Assembly: GCA_002428225.1 (NCBI GenBank)
Contig: DIUD01000050.1
Coordinates: 1-45,370 of the forward strand
DNA: 45,370 nucleotides
Reading direction: 5' to 3'
From: Roseovarius sp. UBA6167
Lineage (GTDB): Bacteria; Pseudomonadota; Alphaproteobacteria; Rhodobacterales; Rhodobacteraceae
This document shows positions 14,159 through 22,933 of this stretch, piece after piece; positions within the stretch are counted from its first letter, which is position 1; each line of letters opens with the position of its first letter. A program made the translations under genes and the position numbers. The notes below the pieces were generated by a model, which was given only the letters and a program-made list of their open reading frames with translations, searched no databases and had not been told where the DNA came from.

Positions 14159-16630
14159 TTACTGCCCTTCGGGCACCAGCACCGTGACCCCCACCGTCGC
14201 CGCGCGGGCAAGCTCCGCGTCAAGCGACATCGGGATGTATTCGCCGCGCCGCCAGAGCTGCGCCATGTCGTCGTAATGGCGGCTGAGGAAATGGCCCGAC
14301 TGGCCGGTGGAGATGACGAACACGCTGCTGTCGGGATCGGCGAAATCATAGACGCCGCGATAGCCCGCCCCGTGGACGTTGGCGAAAGGGTCAGGCCCGT
14401 CGCCGCCGCGTGTGCGCCCGCGCATGAGCGTGTTGTCGCCGCCCGAGGTGGATTGCCGGATATTGACGAAATAGCGCAGCAGCGGCACCTCGCCCAGGAT
14501 CTGATGGTCATGGGTGGCCTGATGCGCGTCGCCCCAGCGCAGGCTTTCGAGCGCGCGCCCGTAGTGCTCGGAAATCCAGATCAGCGCATCGTCGAGCGCC
14601 ATGCGCGCGATGTCGGTGCAGCTCTCGATCGCCGCCGAGTGTTGCACATCACACCACGCGGCGGCCCCGTTCACGTCGCGGAAAACGCGCTCGAGAAAGA
14701 TCGGGTCGGGGTGGTCGAATTCGCGTGAGAGCGGCCCGAGATCGTCGCGGGTGAGCCGGTCCATCAGCGCGCGCATCCAGGCGGCATAGATCAGCGGCTC
14801 GGGCAGGTGCTCGTTCATTTCGCCGTTCCAGTCGGCGAGCAGGTCGAGCGCGCGCTGGCGCAGCCGCTCTTGCGTCCCCTCTGGGGCCGCCTCGCCGGTG
14901 AACCACAGATCCGCCCCGATCAGCGGCAGCAGCGAGCGCGCGGTGAAACTCACGGTGTCGAGCTGCGCCTCGATGAAGCTGTCGCGGGTATGCACCTCGC
15001 GCCCCTGCATGAGCCGCCGCCAGCGGTGCACCCGCTGCGTGTCGCCCCAGTAATGGCTGACATGCAGCGGAAAGGGGCGGTCCACGATCTTGTTGTTGGT
15101 ATTGCCAAGGATGCCGCCCGAGGGATCGACGAAGACCGGGTTGGCGCTGTCGGGCAACATCCCCTGCCAGCGGTTTTCCGCCACCCAGCCCCGGCTGGGC
15201 ATCCGGCCCTGGCTCTCGTGGCGGGCGTCGCGGCGGGGCATGGCCCCGATGAGCTTGAGCGCGATGCCGCGCTCGTCGGCCAGCATCAGGTTCTGCGAGG
15301 GCGCGATATAGAGCGGGGTGCTCTCCAGCGCCTCGGAGACAGAACCCGCGCGCATGAGCCGCATCGCGGCGGTCATCGTCGTGTCGCGCTCCGAAAGCGC
15401 GGTCCATGAGACGGCGGCGACATGGCCCGGCGGTGTCACCTCGGCCAGATCGAACTGACTGCCGGGCAGGACCGGGCCGTTGTCGGTCCAGCGCAGCGTC
15501 AGCGTGACCGGATCGGTGCCTTTCACCTCGACGATGGAATGGGCGGTGCGAAAGGGCGCCCACCCGTCGGGGGTGCGGTATTCGTCCGGGTTGTCGGGGT
15601 TCACCTCCTCGATGAACACGTCCTGATCGTCGAGATACGAAGAGGTGATCCCCCAGCCCAGCCGCGCGCTGCGCCCGGTCAGGATCACGGGGATGCCGGG
15701 GATAGTGCCGCCGATGACGCCGCCCGTCTCCAGCTCCAGCCGCGCCAGATACCAGATCGCGGGCGCGGAAAACCCCAGGTGCGGATCATTGGCCAGAAGT
15801 GTGCCGCCCGTGGCCGAGCGCGCGGGTGCCGCGGCCCAGGCATTCGACGCCCCGGCAAGGGCGGGGCGGGGAAAGGGCGAGAGCGGATGCGCCTCGGCGA
15901 TCCGCGACGCGCCGCCCGGTGCGAGGCCGGGAAAGAGACTGGCATATGCCGGCAGCGCCGCGATGCCGCCGCCGGGGGCGAGCGGCACGATATCCTCCAG
16001 CCGCGCCGGGTCGTCGAGGGCGAGGGCTGCGCGCGCGTGCAGCACCTCGCGGCCCAGATGCCCCGAAAGCTGCACCGCCATCAGCTTGATCAGCGCGATG
16101 GAATCGGCCGGCTGCCACGGCGCGGCGGGGGCGTTGAAGAGGAACTGCTCGGGCGCGCCGCGGCCCAGGGCCTCGCGGTTGATCTCGGTGAGCCGCGCAT
16201 TTACCCCGTCGGCATAGGCCTTGAGCGCGGCCAGCGTCTCGGCATCCTGTGCCGCCACCGAGGCCCGCGCCAGCGTATAGAGGTCAAAGCGCCGCAGCAC
16301 CGTGTCGATCCCGACCGTGCGCGCGCCGAACACCTCCGACAGCCGCCCCTGCACCGTGCGGCGCATCATCATCATCTGCCAGAGGCGATCCTGCGCATGG
16401 GCATAGCCGAGGCCGAAGAAGCTGTCGGCATCCGTTTCGCCGAAGATATGCGGCACATTGGCATTGTCGCGCACGATCTCGACCGGGGCGGTGATGCCCG
16501 TCACGGCAAGGCGCCTGTCATAATCGGGCAGCGACCGGGCGAGAAGCATATACACCACGCCGAGCGCGATCACCGCCAGCACGACAAGACCGCCCGCGAT
16601 CCGCAACAGCCATTTGAGAATCACCGCCAT
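14159..16630 (-). CDS. Penicillin acylase / acyl-homoserine lactone acylase family hydrolase
   Basis: An 823-residue Ntn-hydrolase precursor. An N-terminal hydrophobic stretch at 8-30 (LLRIAGGLVVLAVIALGVVYMLL) is a membrane anchor or signal. The alpha chain includes IVRDNANVPHIFG and GYAHAQDRLWQM, and the beta chain starts at Ser262 in AGASNAW, the N-terminal nucleophile exposed by self-cleavage. GGTLLANDPHLG, IPGIPVILTGRSARLGWG and GNTNNKI are further family motifs. Substrates range from beta-lactams to N-acyl-homoserine lactones; which applies cannot be told. The ATG at 16630 has GGAAAGG upstream; longer starts lack one. It is divergent from the next gene. Confidence 0.9.
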   Translation of the reverse strand: MAVILKWLLRIAGGLVVLAVIALGVVYMLLARSLPDYDRRLAVTGITAPVEIVRDNANVPHIFGETDADSFFGLGYAHAQDRLWQMMMMRRTVQGRLSEVFGARTVGIDTVLRRFDLYTLARASVAAQDAETLAALKAYADGVNARLTEINREALGRGAPEQFLFNAPAAPWQPADSIALIKLMAVQLSGHLGREVLHARAALALDDPARLEDIVPLAPGGGIAALPAYASLFPGLAPGGASRIAEAHPLSPFPRPALAGASNAWAAAPARSATGGTLLANDPHLGFSAPAIWYLARLELETGGVIGGTIPGIPVILTGRSARLGWGITSSYLDDQDVFIEEVNPDNPDEYRTPDGWAPFRTAHSIVEVKGTDPVTLTLRWTDNGPVLPGSQFDLAEVTPPGHVAAVSWTALSERDTTMTAAMRLMRAGSVSEALESTPLYIAPSQNLMLADERGIALKLIGAMPRRDARHESQGRMPSRGWVAENRWQGMLPDSANPVFVDPSGGILGNTNNKIVDRPFPLHVSHYWGDTQRVHRWRRLMQGREVHTRDSFIEAQLDTVSFTARSLLPLIGADLWFTGEAAPEGTQERLRQRALDLLADWNGEMNEHLPEPLIYAAWMRALMDRLTRDDLGPLSREFDHPDPIFLERVFRDVNGAAAWCDVQHSAAIESCTDIARMALDDALIWISEHYGRALESLRWGDAHQATHDHQILGEVPLLRYFVNIRQSTSGGDNTLMRGRTRGGDGPDPFANVHGAGYRGVYDFADPDSSVFVISTGQSGHFLSRHYDDMAQLWRRGEYIPMSLDAELARAATVGVTVLVPEGQ

Positions 16631-16656
16631 GGGGGCCTTTCCGAGTTTTGGCTTGC

Positions 16657-16671
16657 ATCCCCCTTGGGGAT
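16657..16671. promoter_or_regulatory. Palindrome ATCCCC-CTT-GGGGAT in a divergent promoter
   Basis: Perfect 6-base arms around a 3-base centre lie in the 88-base gap between the acylase gene and the oxidoreductase gene, about 27 bases from the acylase start. It could be a regulator site or a small hairpin in the leader. No matching copy was noticed elsewhere in the window. Confidence 0.3.
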
Positions 16672-16718
16672 AGTCAGAAATTCCCCCCGAGACAACGGCA
16701 AGGCGGTGGGTGAGCAAC

Positions 16719-17591
16719 ATGGCGAAACTGGCATTTCTGGGTCTGGGCGTGATGGGCTATCCGATGGCGGGGCATTTGCAGGCGGCGGGGCACGATGTCT
16801 GCGTCTATAATCGCACCGCCGCCAAGGCCGATCGCTGGGTGGCACAGCATGGCGGGCGGCAGGCCGCGACGCCGCGCGAGGCGGCATCGGGGGCCGGCTT
16901 CGTGATGGCCTGCGTCGGCGACGACGATGACCTGCGCAGCGTGTGCCTGGGCGATGACGGGGCCTTTGCCGGGATGGGCGCGGGCGCGATATTCGTCGAT
17001 CACACCACCGTTTCGGCCAGGGTGACGCGCGAGCTCTACGAGGCGGCGAAGGCGCTCGGCTGCGGCTTTGTCGATGCGCCGGTCTCGGGCGGGCAGGCGG
17101 GGGCCGAGAACGGTCAGCTCTCGATCATGTGCGGCGGCGACGCGGCGCATTATGCAGCCGCCGAGCCGGTGATCGCCGCCTATGCCAGGCTCTGCCGCCG
17201 CCTGGGCGAGAGCGGCGCGGGTCAGATGACCAAGATGGTCAACCAGATCGCCATTGCCGGGCTGGTGCAGGCGCTCTCGGAGGCGCTGCATTTCGCCGAG
17301 CAGGCAGGGCTTGACGGGCGCGCGGTGGTCGAGGTCATCAGCCAGGGCGCGGCCGGGTCGTGGCAGATGTCGAACCGCTCCGAGACCATGCTTGAGGGTC
17401 ACTGGACCCACGGCTTTGCCGTGGACTGGATGCGCAAGGATCTGGGCATCTGCCTCGACGCCGCCGACGAGCTGGGCGCAAGCCTGCCGGTCACCGCGCT
17501 GGTGGATCAGTTCTACAAGGACGTGCAGAAGATGGGCGGCGGGCGGTGGGATACATCGAGCCTGCTGGCGCGGCTGCGCAGGATGGGGTGA
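16719..17591 (+). CDS. NAD(P)-dependent beta-hydroxyacid dehydrogenase (3-hydroxyisobutyrate dehydrogenase family)
   Basis: A 290-residue member of the 3-hydroxyisobutyrate/tartronate semialdehyde family. The N-terminal Rossmann fold shows LAFLGLGVMGYPMAGHL with the GxGxMGxxM nucleotide loop and YNRT that follows it, which slightly favours NADP. The substrate motif is FVDAPVSGGQAGAENGQLS, and the catalytic Lys is in GAGQMTKMVNQI. The C-terminal helical domain carries DWMRKDLGICLDAA. The exact hydroxyacid is unknown. GTG at 16710 is an alternative start with AAGG upstream. It converges with the MFS gene, six bases away. Confidence 0.9.
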   Translation: MAKLAFLGLGVMGYPMAGHLQAAGHDVCVYNRTAAKADRWVAQHGGRQAATPREAASGAGFVMACVGDDDDLRSVCLGDDGAFAGMGAGAIFVDHTTVSARVTRELYEAAKALGCGFVDAPVSGGQAGAENGQLSIMCGGDAAHYAAAEPVIAAYARLCRRLGESGAGQMTKMVNQIAIAGLVQALSEALHFAEQAGLDGRAVVEVISQGAAGSWQMSNRSETMLEGHWTHGFAVDWMRKDLGICLDAADELGASLPVTALVDQFYKDVQKMGGGRWDTSSLLARLRRMG

Positions 17592-17597
17592 TCGCGC

Positions 17598-18818
17598 TCA
17601 GGCCGTGCGGGGGCGCATCGCCAGCCAGATGAGCGCGCCGCCCGCCAGCGTCAGGAACGGGATCATCGCCAGGTTGACGGCGGTCCAGCCGGCCTCCGGG
17701 CTGCCTCCCGAGCAGTTCATCAGCATCCCCGAGGAGAGCGAGGCAAAGGTCACGCCGCCAAAGACGATGAGATCGTTCATCCCCTGCACGCGCCCGCGCT
17801 CGTAGGGTTCGTGCTCGCCCGCGAGCATCGTGGTCGCGCCGATGAAGCCGAAATTCCACCCCAGCCCGAGCAGCATCAGCGCGATGAAGAAATTCTCGAG
17901 CCCCACACCCGCAAGCGCCACGCCCCCCGCGCCCGCAAGGATGACAAGGCCCGTGGCCATGATCCGTTCCACCCCGAAACGCGCGATCAGGTGGCCGGTG
18001 AAGAAGGACGGGAGATACATCGCCAGCACATGCGCCGAGACGATGTCGGCGGCATGGCTCGGGGTAAAGCCGCAGCCGACCACCGCGAGCGGCGTCGAGG
18101 TCATCACCAGGTTCATCAGCGCGTAAGACACCGTGGCGCAGATCACCGCCACGGCGATGCGCGGGCTGCGCAGCAGTTCCATGCGCGAGCGCCCGCGCGG
18201 CGCGTCATGGGCGGGCACGGGCGGGCGGGGGATGTCCAGCAGCAAAAACAGAAGCGCGCCCACAAGGTTCACCCCGATCACCGCCAGATAGGTGCCGAAA
18301 AAGGGAATCACCATCGCCTGCGAGGTGAGCTTCACCAGTTGTGGCCCGATAATGGCGCTCAGAAGCCCACCCGCCATGACATAGGAGATGGCCTTGGGGC
18401 GGAACGCCTCGCTTGCCGTGTCGGAGGCGGCGAAGCGATAGAATCCCTGCGCCGACATGTAGGTGCCGGTCAGAAAGCTGCCCAGCAGGAAGATCGGAAA
18501 GGACGCCTCGTAAAGCCCCCAGGCCCCGACCGCGCCGCCCATGGCCCCGAACAGCGCGCCGATGAAAAAGCCCGTGCGCCGCCCGAACTTCTGCATCACA
18601 TGCGCCATCGGCGTGGCCGAGAGCATCGAGCCCATCACGATGAGCGAAATCGGCAGCGTGGCGAAACAGACATTGCTGGCAAGCGACTGCCCCGCCAGCC
18701 CGCCCACGACAAAGATCATCGGCATCTGCGCGCCGAGGATGGCCTGCGCACCGATCAGCACGGCGACGTTGCGGCGCGCGCGCCGATCATCGTCGCGGGG
18801 AAGGGTCATCTCGCTCAT
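17598..18818 (-). CDS. Major facilitator superfamily transporter
   Basis: A 406-residue protein with about 12 membrane segments. The loop after helix 2 contains HVMQKFGRRTGFFIGALFGAMG, a version of MFS motif A (G-x-x-x-D-R-x-G-R-R/K). A charged cytoplasmic linker, PRPPVPAHDAPRGRSRMELL, separates the two six-helix halves. The mid-sequence GLGWNFGFIGATTMLAGEHEPYERGRVQG is shared by many alphaproteobacterial MFS proteins of unknown substrate. The ligand cannot be predicted. Upstream lies dsbB on the same strand with 53 bases between them. Confidence 0.85.
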   Translation of the reverse strand: MSEMTLPRDDDRRARRNVAVLIGAQAILGAQMPMIFVVGGLAGQSLASNVCFATLPISLIVMGSMLSATPMAHVMQKFGRRTGFFIGALFGAMGGAVGAWGLYEASFPIFLLGSFLTGTYMSAQGFYRFAASDTASEAFRPKAISYVMAGGLLSAIIGPQLVKLTSQAMVIPFFGTYLAVIGVNLVGALLFLLLDIPRPPVPAHDAPRGRSRMELLRSPRIAVAVICATVSYALMNLVMTSTPLAVVGCGFTPSHAADIVSAHVLAMYLPSFFTGHLIARFGVERIMATGLVILAGAGGVALAGVGLENFFIALMLLGLGWNFGFIGATTMLAGEHEPYERGRVQGMNDLIVFGGVTFASLSSGMLMNCSGGSPEAGWTAVNLAMIPFLTLAGGALIWLAMRPRTA

Positions 18819-18871
18819 GCGACAGTGCTAGCCCCGCGCCGGGGCGGGCGCAAGGCCCCTCGCCGTGCGGC

Positions 18872-19333
18872 TCAACGCGCGCGCAGCGCCATCAGCCACA
18901 CCAGCGCCAGCCCGAGCGAGGCAAGCATGTTCCAGCTTGCCATCGACAGGCCCCACATCTCCCATGGCACCTCGTCGCAGCGCACCAGCGGCGCGGCCAT
19001 GATCTGCGCGAAGAGATCCTCGGGGCTGAGGCCCGACACCGGGCCGCCCGAACAATCCGAGGGGCCCTGCCACCAGCCGCGCTCTACCCCGGTATGGTAG
19101 CCGCCGATCGCGGCGCTGGCGAGCATGGCGAGCGCGCCGAGAGCGGCCATGAGCGCGGGCAGGGCGACAAGGCCGAGCACGCCGAGGCCGATGGCGATGC
19201 CATGCGGCCAGCGCTGCCAGATGCACAGCTTGCACGGTGCCATGCCACCCAGATGCTGAAACGCGAGCGCACCGAGAAGCAGCGCGGCGGAGCCCGCGGC
19301 GGCGATGAGGATGAGGGATTTCTGTTGCATCAT
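18872..19333 (-). CDS. dsbB: Disulfide bond formation protein DsbB family
   Basis: This 153-residue protein has four hydrophobic segments and two cysteine pairs in periplasmic loops: CKLC in GGMAPCKLCIWQRWPHG and the pair split between DCSGG and VRCDE. That is the DsbB design, which passes electrons from DsbA to quinone and so keeps periplasmic disulfide formation going. No dsbA is seen here. Two adjacent ATG codons (19333, 19330) can start it. It follows the YqaA-like gene by four bases, so the two are cotranscribed. Confidence 0.85.
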   Translation of the reverse strand: MMQQKSLILIAAAGSAALLLGALAFQHLGGMAPCKLCIWQRWPHGIAIGLGVLGLVALPALMAALGALAMLASAAIGGYHTGVERGWWQGPSDCSGGPVSGLSPEDLFAQIMAAPLVRCDEVPWEMWGLSMASWNMLASLGLALVWLMALRAR

Positions 19334-19337
19334 GGTC

Positions 19338-19916
19338 TCAGAGGTAGCGCGTGATGTAAAAGCCGCCAAGGAGCAGCAGCACGAAAAGGATCGACAAGAG
19401 ACCAAGCCGGCGCTCGATGAAATCGCGGATCGGCGCGCCGAACTTCCACAAGAGCCCCGCCACCAGAAAGAAGCGCAGGCTGCGCGCGAGGATCGAGGTG
19501 GCGATGAAGGTGCCAAGCGGCATGGCGGTCCAGCCTGACATGATGGTGATGACCTTGTAGGGAAACGGCGTCACCCCCGCCGTCAGCACCGCCCAGAAGC
19601 CGAAATCGTTGAACCGGGTGTTGAAGGCGGCCATGGCCTCGGCCTTGCCGAACGCGGCAAGGATCGGCTGGCCAATGCTCTCGTAGGCAAGGGCGCCGAT
19701 GGCATAACCAAGCAACCCGCCCAGAACCGAGGCCACCAGCGCCACGCCCGCAATTGCCCAGGCGCGCGAGGGGCGCGCGAGGATCATCGGGATCATCAGC
19801 ACATCGGGCGGGATCGGGAAAACCGAGCTTTCGGCGAAGGAGACCACCGCGAGCGCCCAGAGCGCGTGCGGATGCTCGGCCATGCGGATCGTCCGGTCGT
19901 ATAGCGCGCGCAGCAT
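19338..19916 (-). CDS. YqaA/SNARE-associated (DedA-like) membrane protein
   Basis: From the ATG at 19916, with AGGAAG seven bases upstream, the product has 192 residues. It contains the SNARE-associated/VTT pattern: FAESSVFPIPPDVLMIPMI near the N-terminus (E and double Pro are conserved), GGLLGYAIGALAYE in the middle, and the glycine-rich G-[W/F] half in LTAGVTPFPYKVITIMSGW. Several membrane helices follow, ending LLLLGGFYITRYL. Related DedA proteins are half-transporters linked to lipid carrier recycling and membrane homeostasis; the role of YqaA is not known. An upstream in-frame ATG at 19955 lacks a ribosome site. Confidence 0.85.
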   Translation of the reverse strand: MLRALYDRTIRMAEHPHALWALAVVSFAESSVFPIPPDVLMIPMILARPSRAWAIAGVALVASVLGGLLGYAIGALAYESIGQPILAAFGKAEAMAAFNTRFNDFGFWAVLTAGVTPFPYKVITIMSGWTAMPLGTFIATSILARSLRFFLVAGLLWKFGAPIRDFIERRLGLLSILFVLLLLGGFYITRYL

Positions 19917-20044
19917 CGGCGTCTTCCTTGCGGGGCGATGGCGGGGACACATCACGCGGGGCGGGCGCGGTCAAGACCCGCCGTCGTTTCGCCTGCAACA
20001 GGCTCTGGACGGGGACGCCGCACTTGGCTAAAGACGCATCAGGC

Positions 20045-20128
20045 GCGGGTGTGGCGGAATGGTAGACGCGAGGGTCTCAAACACCCTTTCCGCAAGGAGT
20101 GTCGGTTCGAGTCCGACCACCCGCACCA
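20045..20128 (+). tRNA. tRNA-Leu (anticodon CAA)
   Basis: The cloverleaf can be drawn directly. Acceptor arms GCGGGTG (20045-20051) and CACCCGC (20118-20124) pair perfectly, with discriminator A and an encoded CCA at 20126-20128. The anticodon stem AGGGT/ACCCT closes the loop CTCAAAC, giving CAA, which reads UUG. A long variable arm (CTTTCCGCAAGGAGT region) marks a class II tRNA such as leucine, and the T arm is GTCGG-TTCGAGT-CCGAC. Length with CCA is 84 bases. Confidence 0.96.
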
Positions 20129-20142
20129 GAAATCGGATAATG

Positions 20143-20165
20143 AAAAAGCGGCGCACAAGCACCGC
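20143..20165 (-). terminator. Intrinsic terminator for the YcbK-like gene
   Basis: On the minus strand GCGGTG and CGCCGC pair (one mismatch) around CTTGTG and are followed at once by five T. It is 38 bases beyond the YcbK-like stop and just past the tRNA 3' end, so it could also limit tRNA read-through from the other side. Confidence 0.55.
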
Positions 20166-20202
20166 CTCTTCTCTTTGTCGTCACGCCTGTGCGCGATGCC
20201 GC

Positions 20203-20772
20203 TCAGCGGCCCCAGCTCCGCACCGGGCCGCAATCCATGTGGACGAAATTCGACCCCGAGTATTTGCCGACGCCGCCGCCGCCACAGGCCAGGCCCGCGC
20301 GATAGATCTGCTCGACCGACCGGCTGCCGAGACGCAGATCGGCGGCCTCGCCGATCATGTGGCGCGAATTCCTGGCAACCCCGCTCGAACGCGCGCGCAG
20401 CATGGCATTGGTCTGCGGGCTGCGATAGCCGCTCAGCAGCGTGTAGGACTCGTCTGCCGCAAGCAGGTTGTGACTGGCGGCGAGAATGTCCACGGTGCGC
20501 GGGCTGATCTCATGCGTCTGATTGGTGCGCCAGTCGCGCATGAACACGTTGATCTCCTTGAGCGCCTCCGCGATGTAATCGCCCTCGATCCAGTAGATCG
20601 TATCGAGCCGCTCTCCGGTGCGCGGAGAGACCATGCGCAATCGGCGGATATCGCCCGCCCCGCGAAGAAACCCCGCAGCATTGCCGAAGGTTGGAGCCGC
20701 AGTCACCAGCGTTGCGGCAAAAGCCGCGAGCACCCCACGGCGTGATAGTCCAGTCGAGCTGAATTCTGTCAT
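20203..20772 (-). CDS. YcbK-like DUF882 / M15-type murein peptidase, exported
   Basis: A 189-residue exported protein. The N-terminus SRRGVLAAFAATLVTAAPTFG is a twin-arginine style signal. The mature part has the peptidase M15/DUF882 zinc motif: SGYRSPQTNAMLR, then SRHMIGEAADLR (His and Asp ligands) and NFVHMDCGPVRSW (second His ligand). Relatives such as MepK cut L,D-crosslinks in peptidoglycan. It is divergent from a gene for an L,D-transpeptidase that makes such links, so the two may balance each other. The 284-base gap between them holds a perfect palindrome. Confidence 0.88.
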   Translation of the reverse strand: MTEFSSTGLSRRGVLAAFAATLVTAAPTFGNAAGFLRGAGDIRRLRMVSPRTGERLDTIYWIEGDYIAEALKEINVFMRDWRTNQTHEISPRTVDILAASHNLLAADESYTLLSGYRSPQTNAMLRARSSGVARNSRHMIGEAADLRLGSRSVEQIYRAGLACGGGGVGKYSGSNFVHMDCGPVRSWGR

Positions 20773-20885
20773 TCGATAGCGCCTGTCCCGTCGCCCGTAT
20801 GCGCCGCTGTTTCGCGGCTTGTGTTATCATCCCCAGATGCATGGTTTGTATGACATAACGGGAATCATCAACCAAGCCCCCTTTT

Positions 20886-20900
20886 GTCACAGTCTGTGAC
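20886..20900. promoter_or_regulatory. Perfect palindrome GTCACAG-T-CTGTGAC between two murein genes
   Basis: Seven-base arms match perfectly around one central base. It lies in the 284-base divergent region (20773-21056) between the YcbK-like and L,D-transpeptidase genes, about 115 bases from the former start and 157 from the latter. The spacing suits a dimeric regulator. The rest of this gap is AT-richer than average and contains no gene; no clear -35/-10 pair could be picked with confidence. Confidence 0.45.
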
Positions 20901-21056
20901 TGGCAGGCGGTTTCGGCGAGATTTTGCGCATCTTGAGATATGACTGCGAAAATGGTTCATGGTGTTGAAATGTCCCGGATCACCTTGATGTGGGCAGGTG
21001 TGACATGAAATCATTAGGAGAAAATTGATATTTCGGTGAAATATTGGCGGAATGGA

Positions 21057-22760
21057 ATGGATATGCATGTCAGGGGGAAACTTGTGACCGTGTTGCCGAG
21101 GCTTTGGGGTGTGGGCGCGATGCTCTGCACGGCCGGTATGCTGGCCGCGACCGCGCCGCGTGCGGAAGGAACGCCAGCGCTGATCGCACCGCCCGTTTCG
21201 GGCGGCCTGGCCGCGGCGATGGTCTCGGCGCAGACGCAGGCAATGGAAACGGCCTTTCGACGGGCGCTGGCCGAGGCGGCCGCCCCGGATCGGGCGCTGT
21301 CCGCGTATTACCGCGCGACCGGGTATGCCCCGCTCTGGACCGGCGAGGGTGGCGCTGATCTCGCGCGGCGCGCGGCGCTCTTGCGCGCGCTCGGCGCGGC
21401 CGATGTGCATGGCCTGCCGGCGAGGCGCTATGATGCTCCTGGGCTGATGGCGCGGCTTGGCGATATCCGCTCGGTGCGGGCACTGGCCGAGGCGGAGGTG
21501 GAGATGAGCCGCGCCTATCTCGCCTACGCGCGCGACCTGCAAAGCGGCATCCTGATCCCGTCGCGGGTGGATGGTGACATCAAGCGCGAGGTCGTGCGCC
21601 GCGAGGTGGCCGATCTGCTCGATGAAATGCGCGCCGGCGAGCCGCGCCAGATCCTGCGCGCGCTTGCCCCGCAATCGAACGAATACCGCCGTTTGCAGAA
21701 GGAAAAGCTGCGACTTGAAGGACTTGTCGCGGCAGGCGGCTGGGGGCCCGTGGCCCCCGCGCAAAGCCTCAGGCCCGGCGCGAGCGGACCGGCGGTGATT
21801 GCGCTGCGAAATCGGCTCATCGCGATGGGGTATCTCACGCGCAGCGCGGCGGCCTCCTATGACGACAAGATCCAGGCGGCGGTGCAGGCGTTTCAGGGCG
21901 ATCACGGGCTCGAGACCGATGGCATCGCGGGGCCGGCCACCATGGCCGCGCTCAATACCGCGCCCGAGGACCGGCTGAGATCGGTGATCGTGGCGATGGA
22001 GCGCGAGCGCTGGCTGCCCACCAAGCGCGGCGCGCGGCATATCCTCGTGAACCTTGCCGATTTCAGCGCGCGCATCATCGACGATGACCGCATCACCTTC
22101 GAGACCCGCGCCGTAATCGGCAAGAACACGGGCGACCGGCGCAGCCCGGAATTTTCCGACGCGATGGAATATCTGGTCATCAACCCGACCTGGCATGTGC
22201 CGCGCTCGATCGTGGCGCGCGATTATCTGCCCAGGTTGCAGGCCGATCGCAGCGCGGCCTCCTATCTCAGGATCTATGACCGCCAGGGTCGCGAGGTGCC
22301 GCGCGAGGCAGTGAATTTCACCGCCTATAACGGACGCAATTTTCCCTTTTCGGTCAAGCAGCCGCCCTCGAACAGCAACGCGCTCGGGCTGGTGAAGTTC
22401 ATGTTTCCCAACAAATGGAACATCTATCTGCACGACACCCCGCAAAAGCATCTGTTCCAGCAGCAAAAGCGCGATTTCAGCTCGGGCTGCATTCGGCTGC
22501 AAGAGCCGTTCGACTTTGCCTATGAGCTTCTGTCGCGGCAAGAGGCCGATCCAAAGGGGTTTTTCCAATCGGTTCTTGCGACCGGGCGCGAAACCTATGT
22601 CAACCTGAAGGAGCATGTGCCGGTGCATCTGATCTATCGCACGGCAGTGACGCGGGCGGGCGGCAAGATGCAGTATCGCGGCGATGTCTATGTGCGGGAC
22701 GCGCGCATCTGGGAGGCGCTGGAGCGCGCGGGCGTGACGCTGGTCGGCCCGAACAGCTAG
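21057..22760 (+). CDS. L,D-transpeptidase of the YcbB/LdtD type
   Basis: From ATG 21057 the protein has 567 residues. A hydrophobic signal or anchor (LWGVGAMLCTAGMLAATAPRA) is followed by the scaffold domain, a peptidoglycan-binding domain at about 240-300 (LRPGASGPAVIALRNRL, then AVQAFQGDHGLETDGIAGPAT), and the YkuD catalytic domain with HDTPQKHLF and SSGCIRL; the catalytic Cys is residue 478. YcbB-type enzymes form 3-3 crosslinks in the murein and can bypass penicillin-binding proteins. GTG 21036 would add seven residues but its nearest AGGAG is 15 bases away; the ATG follows GGCGGA. Confidence 0.9.
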   Translation: MDMHVRGKLVTVLPRLWGVGAMLCTAGMLAATAPRAEGTPALIAPPVSGGLAAAMVSAQTQAMETAFRRALAEAAAPDRALSAYYRATGYAPLWTGEGGADLARRAALLRALGAADVHGLPARRYDAPGLMARLGDIRSVRALAEAEVEMSRAYLAYARDLQSGILIPSRVDGDIKREVVRREVADLLDEMRAGEPRQILRALAPQSNEYRRLQKEKLRLEGLVAAGGWGPVAPAQSLRPGASGPAVIALRNRLIAMGYLTRSAAASYDDKIQAAVQAFQGDHGLETDGIAGPATMAALNTAPEDRLRSVIVAMERERWLPTKRGARHILVNLADFSARIIDDDRITFETRAVIGKNTGDRRSPEFSDAMEYLVINPTWHVPRSIVARDYLPRLQADRSAASYLRIYDRQGREVPREAVNFTAYNGRNFPFSVKQPPSNSNALGLVKFMFPNKWNIYLHDTPQKHLFQQQKRDFSSGCIRLQEPFDFAYELLSRQEADPKGFFQSVLATGRETYVNLKEHVPVHLIYRTAVTRAGGKMQYRGDVYVRDARIWEALERAGVTLVGPNS

Positions 22761-22833
22761 CCTCGGGGCTTTCGTTGCAACACGCTGGTTCCAAGCCGAT
22801 TTTGCGGCTGTGTGCGCGCGGCGAAGCAAACGA

Positions 22834-22860
22834 TTGTGCGGTGGGTGTGCAGTCTATAAA
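22834..22860 (+). promoter_or_regulatory. Candidate sigma70 promoter for the ACP-ketosynthase pair
   Basis: TTGTGC (22834-22839) and TATAAA (22855-22860) are 15 bases apart, a little short of the ideal 17. It is the best -35/-10 pair in the 173-base gap before the ACP gene and would leave a leader of about 65 bases. Confidence 0.45.
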
Positions 22861-22897
22861 AATCCGTTACAGAACTGACGCACAAGACCACGAGAGG

Positions 22898-22913
22898 CGC
22901 CCCTGCAGGGGCG
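22898..22913 (+). promoter_or_regulatory. Perfect 16-bp palindrome in the ACP leader
   Basis: CGCCCCTG-CAGGGGCG sits two bases before the AAAGGAAAG ribosome site of the ACP gene. As DNA it could bind a dimeric regulator; as RNA it could form a small hairpin next to the ribosome site. Confidence 0.4.
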
Positions 22914-22933
22914 GTGAAAGGAAAGACCGCATC

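Noticed and set aside
20868..22829. 653-codon minus-strand frame opposite the L,D-transpeptidase gene
   Set aside because: No motifs, His/Arg/Ala-rich, whereas the plus strand encodes the SSGCIRL catalytic motif.
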